Below, one piece after another: positions 25,480 through 34,101 of a DNA stretch of 64,000 bases (position 1 is its first letter; each line of letters opens with the position of its first letter). Below the pieces are notes generated by a model. That model had not been told where the DNA came from. It searched no databases and saw only the letters and a program-made list of their open reading frames with translations. The stretch is from Natranaeroarchaeum sulfidigenes (GTDB lineage Archaea > Halobacteriota > Halobacteria > Halobacteriales > Natronoarchaeaceae), in contig NZ_CP064786.1 in the NCBI RefSeq assembly GCF_017094485.1, positions 1,798,001 to 1,862,000 of the forward strand, written 5' to 3'. Position numbers and translations under genes: made by a program.

Positions 25480-26949
25480 TCACTCTAGCAATTGTTCGAC
25501 GGCACTCAGCAGAACAGCCTGGAGATCCGCTGCGGCAAACCCGAGCAGAAGTCCGATCGTTGCACCAACGACGATGATCGCAAGCATCCCGGCGGTGATC
25601 GAGTCGCTGCCGTCGTCCTCACCGTCGAACGGATAGAAATAGATCCGGTTGAGAAACGGCAGGATGTAGCCCGCAGAGAGGAGCGTACTACCGAGGACGA
25701 GCGCGGAGACGATCCAGAGCCCTTCCTCGAAGGCACCCACCGCGATGTACCACTTGCCGACGAACCCGACCGTTGGCGGCAGCCCGATCATCGCGATGCC
25801 GAGCAGGGCGAACGCTCCGGCCATCACCGGAGCGCGTTTCGCGAGTCCGGAGTACTCCTCGACCGTGCGAATGCCCCCGAACCGGAGGGCGAACATTCCA
25901 GCAAGCAAGAACAGCGACGCTTTGACGATGCCGTGACCGAAGATCTGCAGCATGGCACCGAACAGCGCCGTATCGTTTGCGACGGCGATGCCGATGAGAA
26001 TCAGCCCGAATTGCGAGACCGTCGAGTAGGCAAGAACGAGCTTGATATGGTCCTGTAAGAGTGCAAAGAGGCTCCCAGCAAAGAGGCTAAACAGTGCTCC
26101 GACCAGCACGAGCTGTCCGATAATCGGGTTTGCCTCCAGAAATGCTGGTGTGTAGACGGTAAAGAGGATCCGTGCAAACGCGTAGACCGCTACTGCAGGC
26201 ATCAGTGCGGAGATGACGGCGCTGATACCGTCGGGCGCGGAGGCATGGGCGTCCGCCAGCCAGGTGTGGAGCGGGAAGAGGGCTATCTTGATCGCGAGAC
26301 CGATCCCCATCAGCACGAACGCCGCGATCACGACCGGTTCGGTGTAGCCCGCCTCGGCGAGGCGGATCGACAGGTCGTGCATGTTCAGCGTCCCCGTCGC
26401 CGCCAGAATGAGGGCAACGCCCAGCAGATAGAACGAGGCACCGACGGTTCCGACCAGCAGATACTTGAACGCCGCGTAGGTCGACCAGCGGTACTTCGAG
26501 GCCGACACAAGGGCGTACGAGGCGATCGCCATGATCTCGAGGAACACGTAGAGGTTGAACACGTCGCCAGTAAGGACGACCCCGAGCATCCCACCAGTCA
26601 GCAACATGAACGCCGCATAGAAGTAGTTCCCACGGGGCCCGGCGATTCTGGTGTACACCAGTACTCCCAGACAGATCGAGAGGACGAGCAAAACGACCAG
26701 CATCGAGAACTCGTCGGCGAAGAGCTCGATCCCGTAGGGCCACTCGATCCCCCCGAGCATGTACCGGATCGGCCCCTCGCGGTAGATTGACACGGTGGTC
26801 ATCACTGCAGTGACGAAGGTCAGCGAGAGGATCGTCGCGGCGATCCCCCAGCCGACGTTGTCCCACCGCAAGCTCGCTGCTACCGGTAGTGTCGCCGTCA
26901 GCAGGGGGACGAGTACGATCGCTGCGACGAGCCACTGAAGATCCGTCAC
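25480..26949 (-). CDS. Cation/proton antiporter D-like subunit (third copy, MnhD/NuoN type)
   Basis: The 489-aa protein has about 14 membrane helices and the Proton_antipo_M core. It shows FYLLGVALILAATGTLNMHD, FPLHTWLADAHASAPDGISA, the lysine/histidine helix ALLQDHIKLVLAYSTVSQFG, and GLPPTVGFVGKWYI. These are the features of Mrp subunit D and its complex I relatives, thought to carry the proton/ion pathway. The start is GTG at 26949 and overlaps the stop of the 32-codon ORF upstream (GTGA). It ends the antiporter operon. Confidence 0.9.
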   Translation of the reverse strand: MTDLQWLVAAIVLVPLLTATLPVAASLRWDNVGWGIAATILSLTFVTAVMTTVSIYREGPIRYMLGGIEWPYGIELFADEFSMLVVLLVLSICLGVLVYTRIAGPRGNYFYAAFMLLTGGMLGVVLTGDVFNLYVFLEIMAIASYALVSASKYRWSTYAAFKYLLVGTVGASFYLLGVALILAATGTLNMHDLSIRLAEAGYTEPVVIAAFVLMGIGLAIKIALFPLHTWLADAHASAPDGISAVISALMPAVAVYAFARILFTVYTPAFLEANPIIGQLVLVGALFSLFAGSLFALLQDHIKLVLAYSTVSQFGLILIGIAVANDTALFGAMLQIFGHGIVKASLFLLAGMFALRFGGIRTVEEYSGLAKRAPVMAGAFALLGIAMIGLPPTVGFVGKWYIAVGAFEEGLWIVSALVLGSTLLSAGYILPFLNRIYFYPFDGEDDGSDSITAGMLAIIVVGATIGLLLGFAAADLQAVLLSAVEQLLE

Positions 26950-27044
26950 GAATAGCTCACCCCCGGAGTAACGCCGTCACAAGGCAGGTCGGTGCAGTGC
27001 TCGTCTCGACGTTCCGGCCGGCCATAGTGTATAGTTTCCATCAT
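26946..27044 (-). CDS. Putative 32-aa microprotein between two antiporter subunit genes
   Basis: The gap between the second and third D-like genes is filled by one ORF. It starts with ATG at 27044, 2 nt after the upstream TAA, and stops at a TGA that overlaps the GTG start of the downstream gene. The product starts MMETIHYGRPERRDEHCTDL and ends PGVSYS; it is polar, has two cysteines and has no membrane helix. The fit to both junctions is what coupled operon genes show, but 32 codons can occur by chance and I do not recognise the sequence. It could instead serve only to keep ribosomes moving to the GTG start. Confidence 0.45.
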   Translation of the reverse strand: MMETIHYGRPERRDEHCTDLPCDGVTPGVSYS

Positions 27045-27046
27045 TG

Positions 27047-28873
27047 TTATATGAACAGCGCCAGTCCGAGCGCCAGCATCAACACGCCCGTCGCAACGTA
27101 GATCGTATGCCCGATACCGAGTTTACCGCCGGTCTTCCCCGGCGTCCGTTCGACCCGTTGGTCATAGCGTTCACGCCAGTGCTCCGGGAGAAGCGCGCGG
27201 ATTCGACGACTCGGATCGTGGGCAGTCCCGACCAGCGACCAGCCCGTTCTGACGACGGCGTCGTCGACTCGGTTGTATAGGCCGCCGATACCGCCCGAGA
27301 GCGAGCGCGTCCCGAAGAACGCCACCGGATCGTAGATACGGTCGACGTCAGTCCCACCGTGGAGTGAATCCAGCACCGGACGTTTCAGCACGGCGAACAC
27401 GACGAGTCCACCTGCTGCCAGTCCGACGGCCTTGAGCAGGTGCGACGTGGAGTACGGGTCCAGTTCCATGCCAACGTTTCCGATCTCCGGGAGGATGGCG
27501 AACAGGCCCTGATAGTACACGCCGTAGACGATACAGCCCGCGGCGACGACCCCCCCGACGAGGGCGTGTCCAAGATTTGCGTCGGTGCTCTCGATGGGCT
27601 CACCGTCGAGGAACGCGTAGTATCCGAACTTGATAAACGAGGCGAAGGTTCCGACGCTACCGACGTACAGCATCCACAGCAGCGTGTCGGCGGGAAGCGC
27701 TCCCGGTGCCACGAACTGGTAGTCGGCCGCGTCCATCACCATGCCCTTGCTGATGAACCCGTTGAACCCCGGAACGCCCGTAATGGAGAGTGCACCGACG
27801 AGGAACAGGCCCAGTGCGATCGGTGCAGATGTCCCGATCGCTCCGAACTCGTTCAGTTTCTCCTTGCGAAGCTGGAGGATCAGGATCCCGGCGGCCATGA
27901 ACAACAGTCCCTTGTAGAGGATGTGGTTGAACAGGTGTGCGAACCCGCCTGCGATCCCGAGGGAGGTCCCGATGCCGATCCCGGCGAGCATGAAGCCGAC
28001 CTGTGACTGGATGTGATAGGACAGCAGTCTGCGCATGTCCTTCTGAGCCAGCGCGTAACTGGCCCCGTAGATCGCCATCGAAGCACCCATAAACGCCAAC
28101 AAGACGTTCCCGTCGGGAAACGCGCGGTAGGCGGCGTAGACCGCCGACTTCGTGGTATAACACGCGAGGAACACCGACGTGGCCACGTTCGGGCGGGGGT
28201 AGGTGTCGGGAAGCCAGGTGTGTAGCCCGACCATCGCCGTGTTGACACCGATTCCGAGTCCGGCCAGCAGCGCGGCCAGCGAGACCGTCGTCCCGGCGAT
28301 CGCCGTCTCGAAGCCGGTGATGCCGGTGCCGTCGAAGTGCAGTGCCGTCGGATCCGCCCCTGCCGACACCAGATAGAGCACGACGCCGCCGAGCAGGAGG
28401 CTCCCACCGATTCCGTGTGCGATCGCGTAGCGGTAGCCTGCACGGATCGCAGCACCACCGGAGAGCCAGACGAACACCGTGCTGGCGATGGCCATCACTT
28501 CCCAGCCGATCAGGAGTGCAAGCCAGTCGCCGACCGTGACCGTCCAGATGGACGGGCCCACGTACGCGAGCCCCCACATGAGATGTCGTCGATCGGTGTC
28601 GGCGTAGTAGGCGTAGGCGACGGCTGCAGCACCGAAGCCACCGAAGATAATCGCCATCAGTCGGGTGAAGTCGTCGACTGACAGAAGGATCAGCTCGAAC
28701 CCCATGAACGTGTAGGTCGGGCCGATACCGTCGGGGACGAGCACCGCCCAGACGACGACCCCGAGTAGTGAGACGACGCCGACCGCGTGAGCTAGTCGGC
28801 GGGAGAGGACAGGGACGAGCAGTGCTGCGAACAGGACCAGCAGTGCAGGCTGGAGTGAGGACAACGCCTCCAT
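27047..28873 (-). CDS. Cation/proton antiporter D-like subunit (second copy, long NuoL/HyfB-like)
   Basis: The roughly 608-aa membrane protein has the Proton_antipo_M domain (AMVGLHTWLPDTYPRPNVAT, TTKSAVYAAYRAF, RLLSYHIQSQVGFMLAGIG) and a long C-terminal part with VGLAAGGLVVFAVLKRPVLD and a final helix. It resembles the longer D/L-type subunits seen in Mbh/Mrp-type complexes. ATG at 28873 overlaps the upstream TGA (ATGA), so this start was preferred to the in-frame GTG one codon earlier. It ends 2 bp before the 32-codon ORF. Confidence 0.9.
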   Translation of the reverse strand: MEALSSLQPALLVLFAALLVPVLSRRLAHAVGVVSLLGVVVWAVLVPDGIGPTYTFMGFELILLSVDDFTRLMAIIFGGFGAAAVAYAYYADTDRRHLMWGLAYVGPSIWTVTVGDWLALLIGWEVMAIASTVFVWLSGGAAIRAGYRYAIAHGIGGSLLLGGVVLYLVSAGADPTALHFDGTGITGFETAIAGTTVSLAALLAGLGIGVNTAMVGLHTWLPDTYPRPNVATSVFLACYTTKSAVYAAYRAFPDGNVLLAFMGASMAIYGASYALAQKDMRRLLSYHIQSQVGFMLAGIGIGTSLGIAGGFAHLFNHILYKGLLFMAAGILILQLRKEKLNEFGAIGTSAPIALGLFLVGALSITGVPGFNGFISKGMVMDAADYQFVAPGALPADTLLWMLYVGSVGTFASFIKFGYYAFLDGEPIESTDANLGHALVGGVVAAGCIVYGVYYQGLFAILPEIGNVGMELDPYSTSHLLKAVGLAAGGLVVFAVLKRPVLDSLHGGTDVDRIYDPVAFFGTRSLSGGIGGLYNRVDDAVVRTGWSLVGTAHDPSRRIRALLPEHWRERYDQRVERTPGKTGGKLGIGHTIYVATGVLMLALGLALFI

Positions 28874-30546
28874 CACGCGCTCACCTCCATTGCACCGTCG
28901 ACGATCAACTGGATTAGTTCCAGGAACACCATTCGATCTGGAGCGATACCGAACAGCAGCATGAGGGTCGCTGTCGTCATCAGTGGTACGAGCATCAACA
29001 CTGTCGTTTCCTCGACGCGCAGGCTGGCACGATCCCAGCCGTCGGCCGGTGGAAGCTGTTCGTGGCCGTGATGATCATCCGCGCTGGTCCCGCCGTCGGG
29101 CCGAATCGCGGCGTGATCGGTTTCGCCGCCGAACCGGTGCTCGACGACCGGCTTCTGTCCGGCCGCCTCTTCGTCCTCGAAGAACGCCGTGTACACGATC
29201 GGCCAGAAGTACGCGATATTGAGCGCCCCCGACAGCACCAGCACGGGCACCACGAGCAGATAGCCCGCGTCGACACCACCAGCCATAATGTGCCACTTGC
29301 TGACGAAGCCGGCGAGTACCGGGATGCCAGCCATGCTAAAGCTGGCGAGCCCGAACGCACCCATCGTGATCGGCATCCGTTTGCCGACGCCAGCCATCTC
29401 GCTGATGTACTTGACGTCTAGTTCTATGTACAGGGCACCCGCACAGAGGAACAGCGTCAGCTTCGCGAACGCGTGGGCCGGGATGTGTAACAGCCCGCCC
29501 ATCAGTCCCAGCGAGGTCAGCAACGAGAGTCCGAGGACGATGTAAGACAGTTGCGCGATCGTGGAGTAGGCGAGCCGGGCCTTGAGATTATCCTGACGGA
29601 GCGCGAACAGACTCGCAACCAGTATCGTCGTGGCCGCGAGGATCGCAAGCGGGACTCCCATCCCGAGATCCCCGACCGTCGCCGGACCGAAGACATCGAT
29701 AACGGTCCGGGCGATGCCGAATGCCCCGGCCTTGACGACTGCGACCGCGTGCAACAGCCCGGAGACGGGTGTCGGCGCGACCATAGCACTCGGGAGCCAG
29801 GCGTGAACCGGCATCAGCCCGGCCTTCACCGCGAACCCACCGGCGAGCAGGGCGAAGGCACCACGGGCCGCCCAGGTGTTCTCCTCGGCGATCGCCGCCA
29901 TTCCCTCGATTCCACCACGGGTAAAGGAGATATCACCAGTGAGGGCGAACACGACGATCATACCGCCGAAAATCGCGATCCCGCCCGAGAGCGCGTAGGC
30001 GAGATATTTGAACCCGGAGACACGTGCCTCGCGCGACTCGTCGTGTGCCACGAGCGGATACGTCGCCAGCGTCAGGATCTCATAGAAGATCAGCAGGACG
30101 AACAGGTTCGCGGCGAACGCGACACCCAGGGCCGCACCCACGCTGGTACACAGCATCGCGAAGAACCGGGTCTGGAACGGTTCGTGATGACCCCGCATGT
30201 AGCCGATGCTGTACAGGACAGTCACAACGTAGAGTCCGCTGGAGACGAGTGCAAAGACCATCCCAAGCGCGTCCGCACGGATTTGAAGCTCGATATCGCT
30301 GACGAACGTCCCGAGATCGGTGTACAACACCTGTCCATCGAGCACCGGCGGGACCATGCTCGCGACGATGGCGAACATCGAGACTGCTGCCAGCAGCGAC
30401 CACCCTTCCCGAACGTTCGGCCGGTCCTTCGAGAGGAAGATGAGCGAAATGGCGACGATCGGAATGGCCAGCACCGCGGCCGGTCGGAGCGACCAGACCT
30501 CCGTCGTCGCGGTTGCCGGAACGGCCGCGGCAGCGAGGCTACTCAT
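28873..30546 (-). CDS. mnhD: Cation/proton antiporter D-like subunit (first copy, MnhD)
   Basis: The 557-aa protein starts MSSLAAAAVPATATTEVWSL and carries the Proton_antipo_M core: MPVHAWLPSAMVAPTPVSGL, ALRQDNLKARLAYSTIAQLS, and FSMAGIPVLAGFVSKWHIMA. A His/Asp-rich loop near the end (HHGHEQLPPADGWDR) precedes the last helix. The frame extends upstream of 30546, but that part reads as Arg/Pro-rich out-of-frame sequence. The start overlaps the mnhC stop by 8 bp, and the 3' end overlaps the next gene by ATGA. It is a probable ion-translocating subunit. Confidence 0.91.
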   Translation of the reverse strand: MSSLAAAAVPATATTEVWSLRPAAVLAIPIVAISLIFLSKDRPNVREGWSLLAAVSMFAIVASMVPPVLDGQVLYTDLGTFVSDIELQIRADALGMVFALVSSGLYVVTVLYSIGYMRGHHEPFQTRFFAMLCTSVGAALGVAFAANLFVLLIFYEILTLATYPLVAHDESREARVSGFKYLAYALSGGIAIFGGMIVVFALTGDISFTRGGIEGMAAIAEENTWAARGAFALLAGGFAVKAGLMPVHAWLPSAMVAPTPVSGLLHAVAVVKAGAFGIARTVIDVFGPATVGDLGMGVPLAILAATTILVASLFALRQDNLKARLAYSTIAQLSYIVLGLSLLTSLGLMGGLLHIPAHAFAKLTLFLCAGALYIELDVKYISEMAGVGKRMPITMGAFGLASFSMAGIPVLAGFVSKWHIMAGGVDAGYLLVVPVLVLSGALNIAYFWPIVYTAFFEDEEAAGQKPVVEHRFGGETDHAAIRPDGGTSADDHHGHEQLPPADGWDRASLRVEETTVLMLVPLMTTATLMLLFGIAPDRMVFLELIQLIVDGAMEVSA

Positions 30547-30928
30547 CGTTCCCACCCCGGTTGGACGCGGTCCTGTCGTCGGCCGCGATTTGGGCCTCGA
30601 TCTCCTTTGCATCGAGCGTCCCGAACTCAGTGTACAACCGGATCACGAGCGCCAGTGCCAGTGCGGTCAGTGCGACGCCAACGACGATAGCAGTCAGTAC
30701 AAGCACATGCACCAGCGGATTCGAGTGTGGTTCTTCGAGGCCAAGGATCGGTGGCGTCGCCCCATCGACATAGCCGATCGTAACCAACATCAGGTAGACC
30801 GAGATCTGTGTGAAGTTCAGCCCGATCACTTTTTTGATGAGATTTCGGTTGTCGATCATCATGTACAGCCCGATCAGGAACAGCGCGAACGACGTGAAGT
30901 AGTAGTGATAGGCACCGATCTCGATCAT
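30539..30928 (-). CDS. mnhC: Cation/proton antiporter subunit C (NuoK-like)
   Basis: The 129-aa protein has three helices of the NuoK/MnhC family: FALFLIGLYMMIDNRNLIKK, GLNFTQISVYLMLVTIGYVD, and VLVLTAIVVGVALTALALAL. The QA/LTAIVVG segment is the family signature. Its start overlaps the mnhB stop by 4 bp. It pairs with D-type subunits in the membrane arm. Confidence 0.93.
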   Translation of the reverse strand: MIEIGAYHYYFTSFALFLIGLYMMIDNRNLIKKVIGLNFTQISVYLMLVTIGYVDGATPPILGLEEPHSNPLVHVLVLTAIVVGVALTALALALVIRLYTEFGTLDAKEIEAQIAADDRTASNRGGNDE

Positions 30929-31515
30929 GCATCCTCACCTCCCGACTGAAACCCGGTCGCGATCCAGAACATGAGCCCGATTATTACACCGGTTACCAGC
31001 GCTGCGATCGCGACTTCGACAAGCTTGACCATGTTCTCGACCGATAGCGGGAAGACGAACAGTTCGAGCACGGCCCCGCCGTACACGAGCGCGCCGAACG
31101 CCACCGCACCGAAAATACCGGCACCGAGGAGGAACATCCCCGCAAGTGCGCGGGCGTCGAGCCACTCCTGGGTGTTTCTGAACCCGAACGAGATTGCGAT
31201 GAGGACGATTGCGGACGCCATCACGACGCCGCCCTGAAACGCACCACCTGGCCGATCGGTACCGAACAGCGTCAGATAAATCCCGAACGCGACGACGAAG
31301 GGAGTAAGTGTTCGTGACGCAGTTCTGATCACCGGACTCCCGATCACGTCGGTCGTACGCTTGAGGTCGGTTATGCTGTGTTCTGGCCCAATCGGAGCCA
31401 TCCGCCCGGCGATGGCCGACTCGACCTCTTCGGGCTCTTCACCTGCCGCCCGTTCGATCGAATAACCGTGAATTTCGTCCGCAGGCTCCTCGGTATCGGA
31501 GGTATCGTCGCTCAT
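30925..31515 (-). CDS. mnhB: Cation/proton antiporter subunit B
   Basis: The 196-aa protein has an acidic N-terminal tail of about 70 residues and then the MnhB domain. The domain shows VIRTASRTLTPFVVAFGIYL, the loop GTDRPGGAFQGGVVMASAIV (PGGGFQGG-type motif), and a last helix ALVTGVIIGLMFWIATG. It overlaps its neighbours on both sides by 4 bp. The acidic tail is typical of haloarchaeal proteins. Confidence 0.93.
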   Translation of the reverse strand: MSDDTSDTEEPADEIHGYSIERAAGEEPEEVESAIAGRMAPIGPEHSITDLKRTTDVIGSPVIRTASRTLTPFVVAFGIYLTLFGTDRPGGAFQGGVVMASAIVLIAISFGFRNTQEWLDARALAGMFLLGAGIFGAVAFGALVYGGAVLELFVFPLSVENMVKLVEVAIAALVTGVIIGLMFWIATGFQSGGEDA

Positions 31516-32093
31516 AGCAGATCACCCCGTTCAAGAACGACGAGGATGCTAACGGCCGCCGCGAAGGCGACGATGAGCTCCCCCAGCGTATCGAGTCCAC
31601 GGTACACGACCAGCACGGCGACGACCGCGTTGGTAAATCCGGTGTCCTCTACCGTCTCCTGGATGTAGTACCCGTACGGCGTCCGATCCTCGCCACCGAA
31701 GTACGTTTCGGACACCGCAGGTGCGTTCGCTGCGCCGATCTCGGGCAGGGATACGAACGTGTACGCGAGCGGAACCGCGAGTGCGCCCACCACAACGACA
31801 GCAGGGACGTTGACGGGACGCAGTGATCGAAGTCCCCCTTCGGCACGTCCTTCCCCGCCGGACATGCCGACGGTCCGAACCACGGCAATGACGAACAGGA
31901 CGGAGATGACTCCAGCACCGATCGCCGCTTCGATGAGGGCCACGTCCGGTGCGGCCAGCAGCACCCAGATCACGGCGATACCGAGCGTCAAAGCAGCGAA
32001 CGTAACGATCGCGCCAACGGTGTCGTTTGCGAACGCGACGAACAGTGCACCGACGATCACGAACGCGATCAACGATAGTTCGAGCAGTATCAT
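31512..32093 (-). CDS. Antiporter DUF4040 subunit (MnhA C-terminal / MbhD-E-like)
   Basis: The 193-aa membrane protein begins with the DUF4040 domain (NDTVGAIVTFAALTLGIAVI, LLAAPDVALIEAAIGAGVIS). In bacterial Mrp this domain is the C-terminal part of subunit A, and in archaeal complexes it is a separate subunit. A second part with an extracytoplasmic loop (SETYFGGEDRTPYGYYIQET) and last helix (ILVVLERGDLL) matches the MbhE-like tail. It overlaps mnhB and mnhG by 4 bp each. Confidence 0.9.
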   Translation of the reverse strand: MILLELSLIAFVIVGALFVAFANDTVGAIVTFAALTLGIAVIWVLLAAPDVALIEAAIGAGVISVLFVIAVVRTVGMSGGEGRAEGGLRSLRPVNVPAVVVVGALAVPLAYTFVSLPEIGAANAPAVSETYFGGEDRTPYGYYIQETVEDTGFTNAVVAVLVVYRGLDTLGELIVAFAAAVSILVVLERGDLL

Positions 32094-32416
32094 CCTGACT
32101 CCTCCGTGCTGTCGTCATCGGCAGTCCAAACATCGATTCCGCGGCTGTAAGCAGCCCGAGTGATCGCATGAGCCGCCGTGGGGTTCGTATAATAAATAAA
32201 CACCAGCAGCAGGCCGGCCCGGAGAGCCTCGCCGGGGGTGCCGAAGTACAGCGCCACGCCGACGACTGTAAACCCCGCACCGAACGTGTCCGCCTTCGTC
32301 GCAGCGTGTGCTCGCGAGTACACGTCCGGAAGACGGAGGATTCCGACCGCCGCGACGAAAATAAAGAAGATTCCGATCGCGACGAACAACAACACGACTA
32401 CATCCGTCGGCCTCAT
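32090..32416 (-). CDS. mnhG: Cation/proton antiporter subunit G
   Basis: The 108-aa protein starts MRPTDVVVLLFVAIGIFFIF and has the MnhG signature VGILRLPDVYSRAHAATKAD followed by a helix (GAGFTVVGVALYFGTPGEAL). ATG at 32416 overlaps the stop of mnhF (ATGA) and was preferred over the GTG two codons upstream. G is one of the small subunits needed to assemble Mrp complexes. Confidence 0.93.
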   Translation of the reverse strand: MRPTDVVVLLFVAIGIFFIFVAAVGILRLPDVYSRAHAATKADTFGAGFTVVGVALYFGTPGEALRAGLLLVFIYYTNPTAAHAITRAAYSRGIDVWTADDDSTEESG

Positions 32417-32697
32417 CGCCACTCCACCCCCTCGGGGTCGTAGGTCGCCCGTCCGACGATCAGGCTCAAAACGAAGTTGAGCAGGGCGTAGACGATCGCG
32501 ATATCGAGATACGACGGCTGGTCCAGACCGGCAGCGATCAACGCCAGTATCACCACGATACTCGTTCCGATGATGTTGACCGCCATCACTCGATCGTGCG
32601 TCGTCGGACCGGCGATCACACGATAGAGCACTGCGGCCGAGATGAGGACGATGAAGCCCGCGGCGGCTAGCAGTGCGGTACTCAGTATATCACTCAT
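32413..32697 (-). CDS. mnhF: Cation/proton antiporter subunit F
   Basis: The 94-aa protein has three helices with the MnhF pattern LYRVIAGPTTHDRVMAVNII and LDIAIVYALLNFVLSLIVGR. Overlaps of 4 bp with both mnhE and mnhG show tight coupling. Confidence 0.93.
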   Translation of the reverse strand: MSDILSTALLAAAGFIVLISAAVLYRVIAGPTTHDRVMAVNIIGTSIVVILALIAAGLDQPSYLDIAIVYALLNFVLSLIVGRATYDPEGVEWR

Positions 32698-33752
32698 TGT
32701 GTATCCTCCTGTTTGGAGTCGTCTGATCCTCGTCCGTCTCGATCCCGGATACTGGAGCCATAAAGCGGCTCGAAGTCCTCGCGTGGCCCCGGGCCCTCCA
32801 TTCGTTGACGGCCGGAGCCGTAGAACAGTTTTCTGACGGCAGACTCGTGAACGCCGTCGAGCATATCCTCACGTGCACTCCGGTTGAGCGAGTGGATCAG
32901 CAGGTGGTGGCCGTCCGCATCGACCGCCATCGTTCCCGGTGTCAGGGTGATACTGTTGGCGAACACCATCACCGACTTTCCATCGCCGACTGCCCCCTCG
33001 ACCCGGTCGAGGTGCGGGTCGATCGGCAGCCGTGGATGTAAGACCACGTACGCGAACTGGACGTTCGCTTTCGCGATCTCCCACAACAACGAGGGAACGA
33101 AGATCCCGAGCCTGGCGAACACCCGCACACCTTGTCGCAGTCGTGGTGTCGTCTCGAAGACGACGTTGCGTAGAAGTATCCCGGAGATGAGTGCCGTCAC
33201 AACACCCGACCAGATCGCAAACCAGTAGGTCGGTCCGCCAAGGGCAACGTAGAACCCGAACGCGGCAGCACCGATCACACCACCACGGATCAGTTCCCCC
33301 CGCGTCGGTTTCCAGTCCGGGTCGCCGACGTCCGCCAGTTCGTACTCGATCCCGAGTTCGTCGAGCAGCTCCTCGAGCGACTGCAACGTCGGTGCCGTCG
33401 CGTCGAACGAGAACCCGGGATCGACCAGAATCCGATCGAGTTCGTGTTCGTTCATGTATTCGAGGTAAAACTCGACGTGTTCGGCCGGGCCAGCAATATA
33501 CTCTTCAGTGCCAAGCAGGGCCGTCCGCACGGAGATCGCTCCAGTCGAGTATTTGTTGGCAAACCGCTCGGCCCGGTCGAGGACTCGCTGGTCCGGCGAC
33601 ACTTCGTCTCGCTCGACGTGGTGGCCGGGGACGGTTTTGATTAGGTGGATATCTCCACCCTCCGTATCAACCAGCTCCACGGCGTGTGCCACAGTCTCTT
33701 CGAGTGTGCGTGACGGTCCAACCGGGACCAGAATCCCACCACTGTTGGTCAT
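32694..33752 (-). CDS. mnhE: USP-domain/MnhE fusion, antiporter subunit E
   Basis: The 352-aa protein joins an N-terminal universal-stress-protein-like domain (MTNSGGILVPVGPSRTLEET, DRILVDPGFSFDATAPTLQS) to the MnhE membrane domain from about residue 155. The MnhE part has SGVVTALISGILLRNVVFET, AKANVQFAYVVLHPRLPIDP, and FANSITLTPGTMAVDADGHH, all standard. Bacterial MnhE lacks the USP part. The USP half lacks the GxxGxxxxG(S/T) ATP loop, so it is probably a structural or sensing module. This is the first gene of the antiporter operon. Confidence 0.92.
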   Translation of the reverse strand: MTNSGGILVPVGPSRTLEETVAHAVELVDTEGGDIHLIKTVPGHHVERDEVSPDQRVLDRAERFANKYSTGAISVRTALLGTEEYIAGPAEHVEFYLEYMNEHELDRILVDPGFSFDATAPTLQSLEELLDELGIEYELADVGDPDWKPTRGELIRGGVIGAAAFGFYVALGGPTYWFAIWSGVVTALISGILLRNVVFETTPRLRQGVRVFARLGIFVPSLLWEIAKANVQFAYVVLHPRLPIDPHLDRVEGAVGDGKSVMVFANSITLTPGTMAVDADGHHLLIHSLNRSAREDMLDGVHESAVRKLFYGSGRQRMEGPGPREDFEPLYGSSIRDRDGRGSDDSKQEDTQ

Positions 33753-34101
33753 GATGGGTTACCTCACTCCCGACTGTCCACATGGTTCCCTCTCCGGCTC
33801 CGTTTCGGAACCGAGTGGTCCACGACCGACACCGAACTGCTCCGGTGCGGACTCCGAGGGACCGAGGCCTCCCTCGAACGGGACGTTTATCGAGAAATGA
33901 GGGGAGATAGTGAACGTTCGGTCACCCGACATCCGTACACCTCCAGTCGGCGTAACGTCTGTACATTGTCGTTACCAGAACGATAATTTGGCGTCCCAAA
34001 AACCATTTCGAACTTGACTGGATATCGAACCGAGCAAAATGGGATCCTGCTGGAAAAACTCGTCGCAGCACTGGCGGCCACGGATTGCCCGAGCTGTCTT
34101 G
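33753..34101. other. Intergenic stretch between the antiporter operon and coaBC; no gene seen
   Basis: This 349-bp gap should contain the promoter of the antiporter operon, which reads leftward from 33752, and the end of the coaBC transcript. Short frames on both strands (up to about 64 codons) have Ser/Arg-rich out-of-frame-like composition and no supporting start context. I see no tRNA-like fold, strong hairpin or tandem repeat. A clear TATA box ahead of mnhE is not obvious either. Confidence 0.5.

Noticed and set aside
29551-30690. 379-codon plus-strand frame opposite the antiporter D subunit
   Set aside because: Reads as Arg/Glu/Asp/His-rich antisense of a high-GC membrane gene with no hydrophobic or domain pattern; the minus-strand gene is clearly real.
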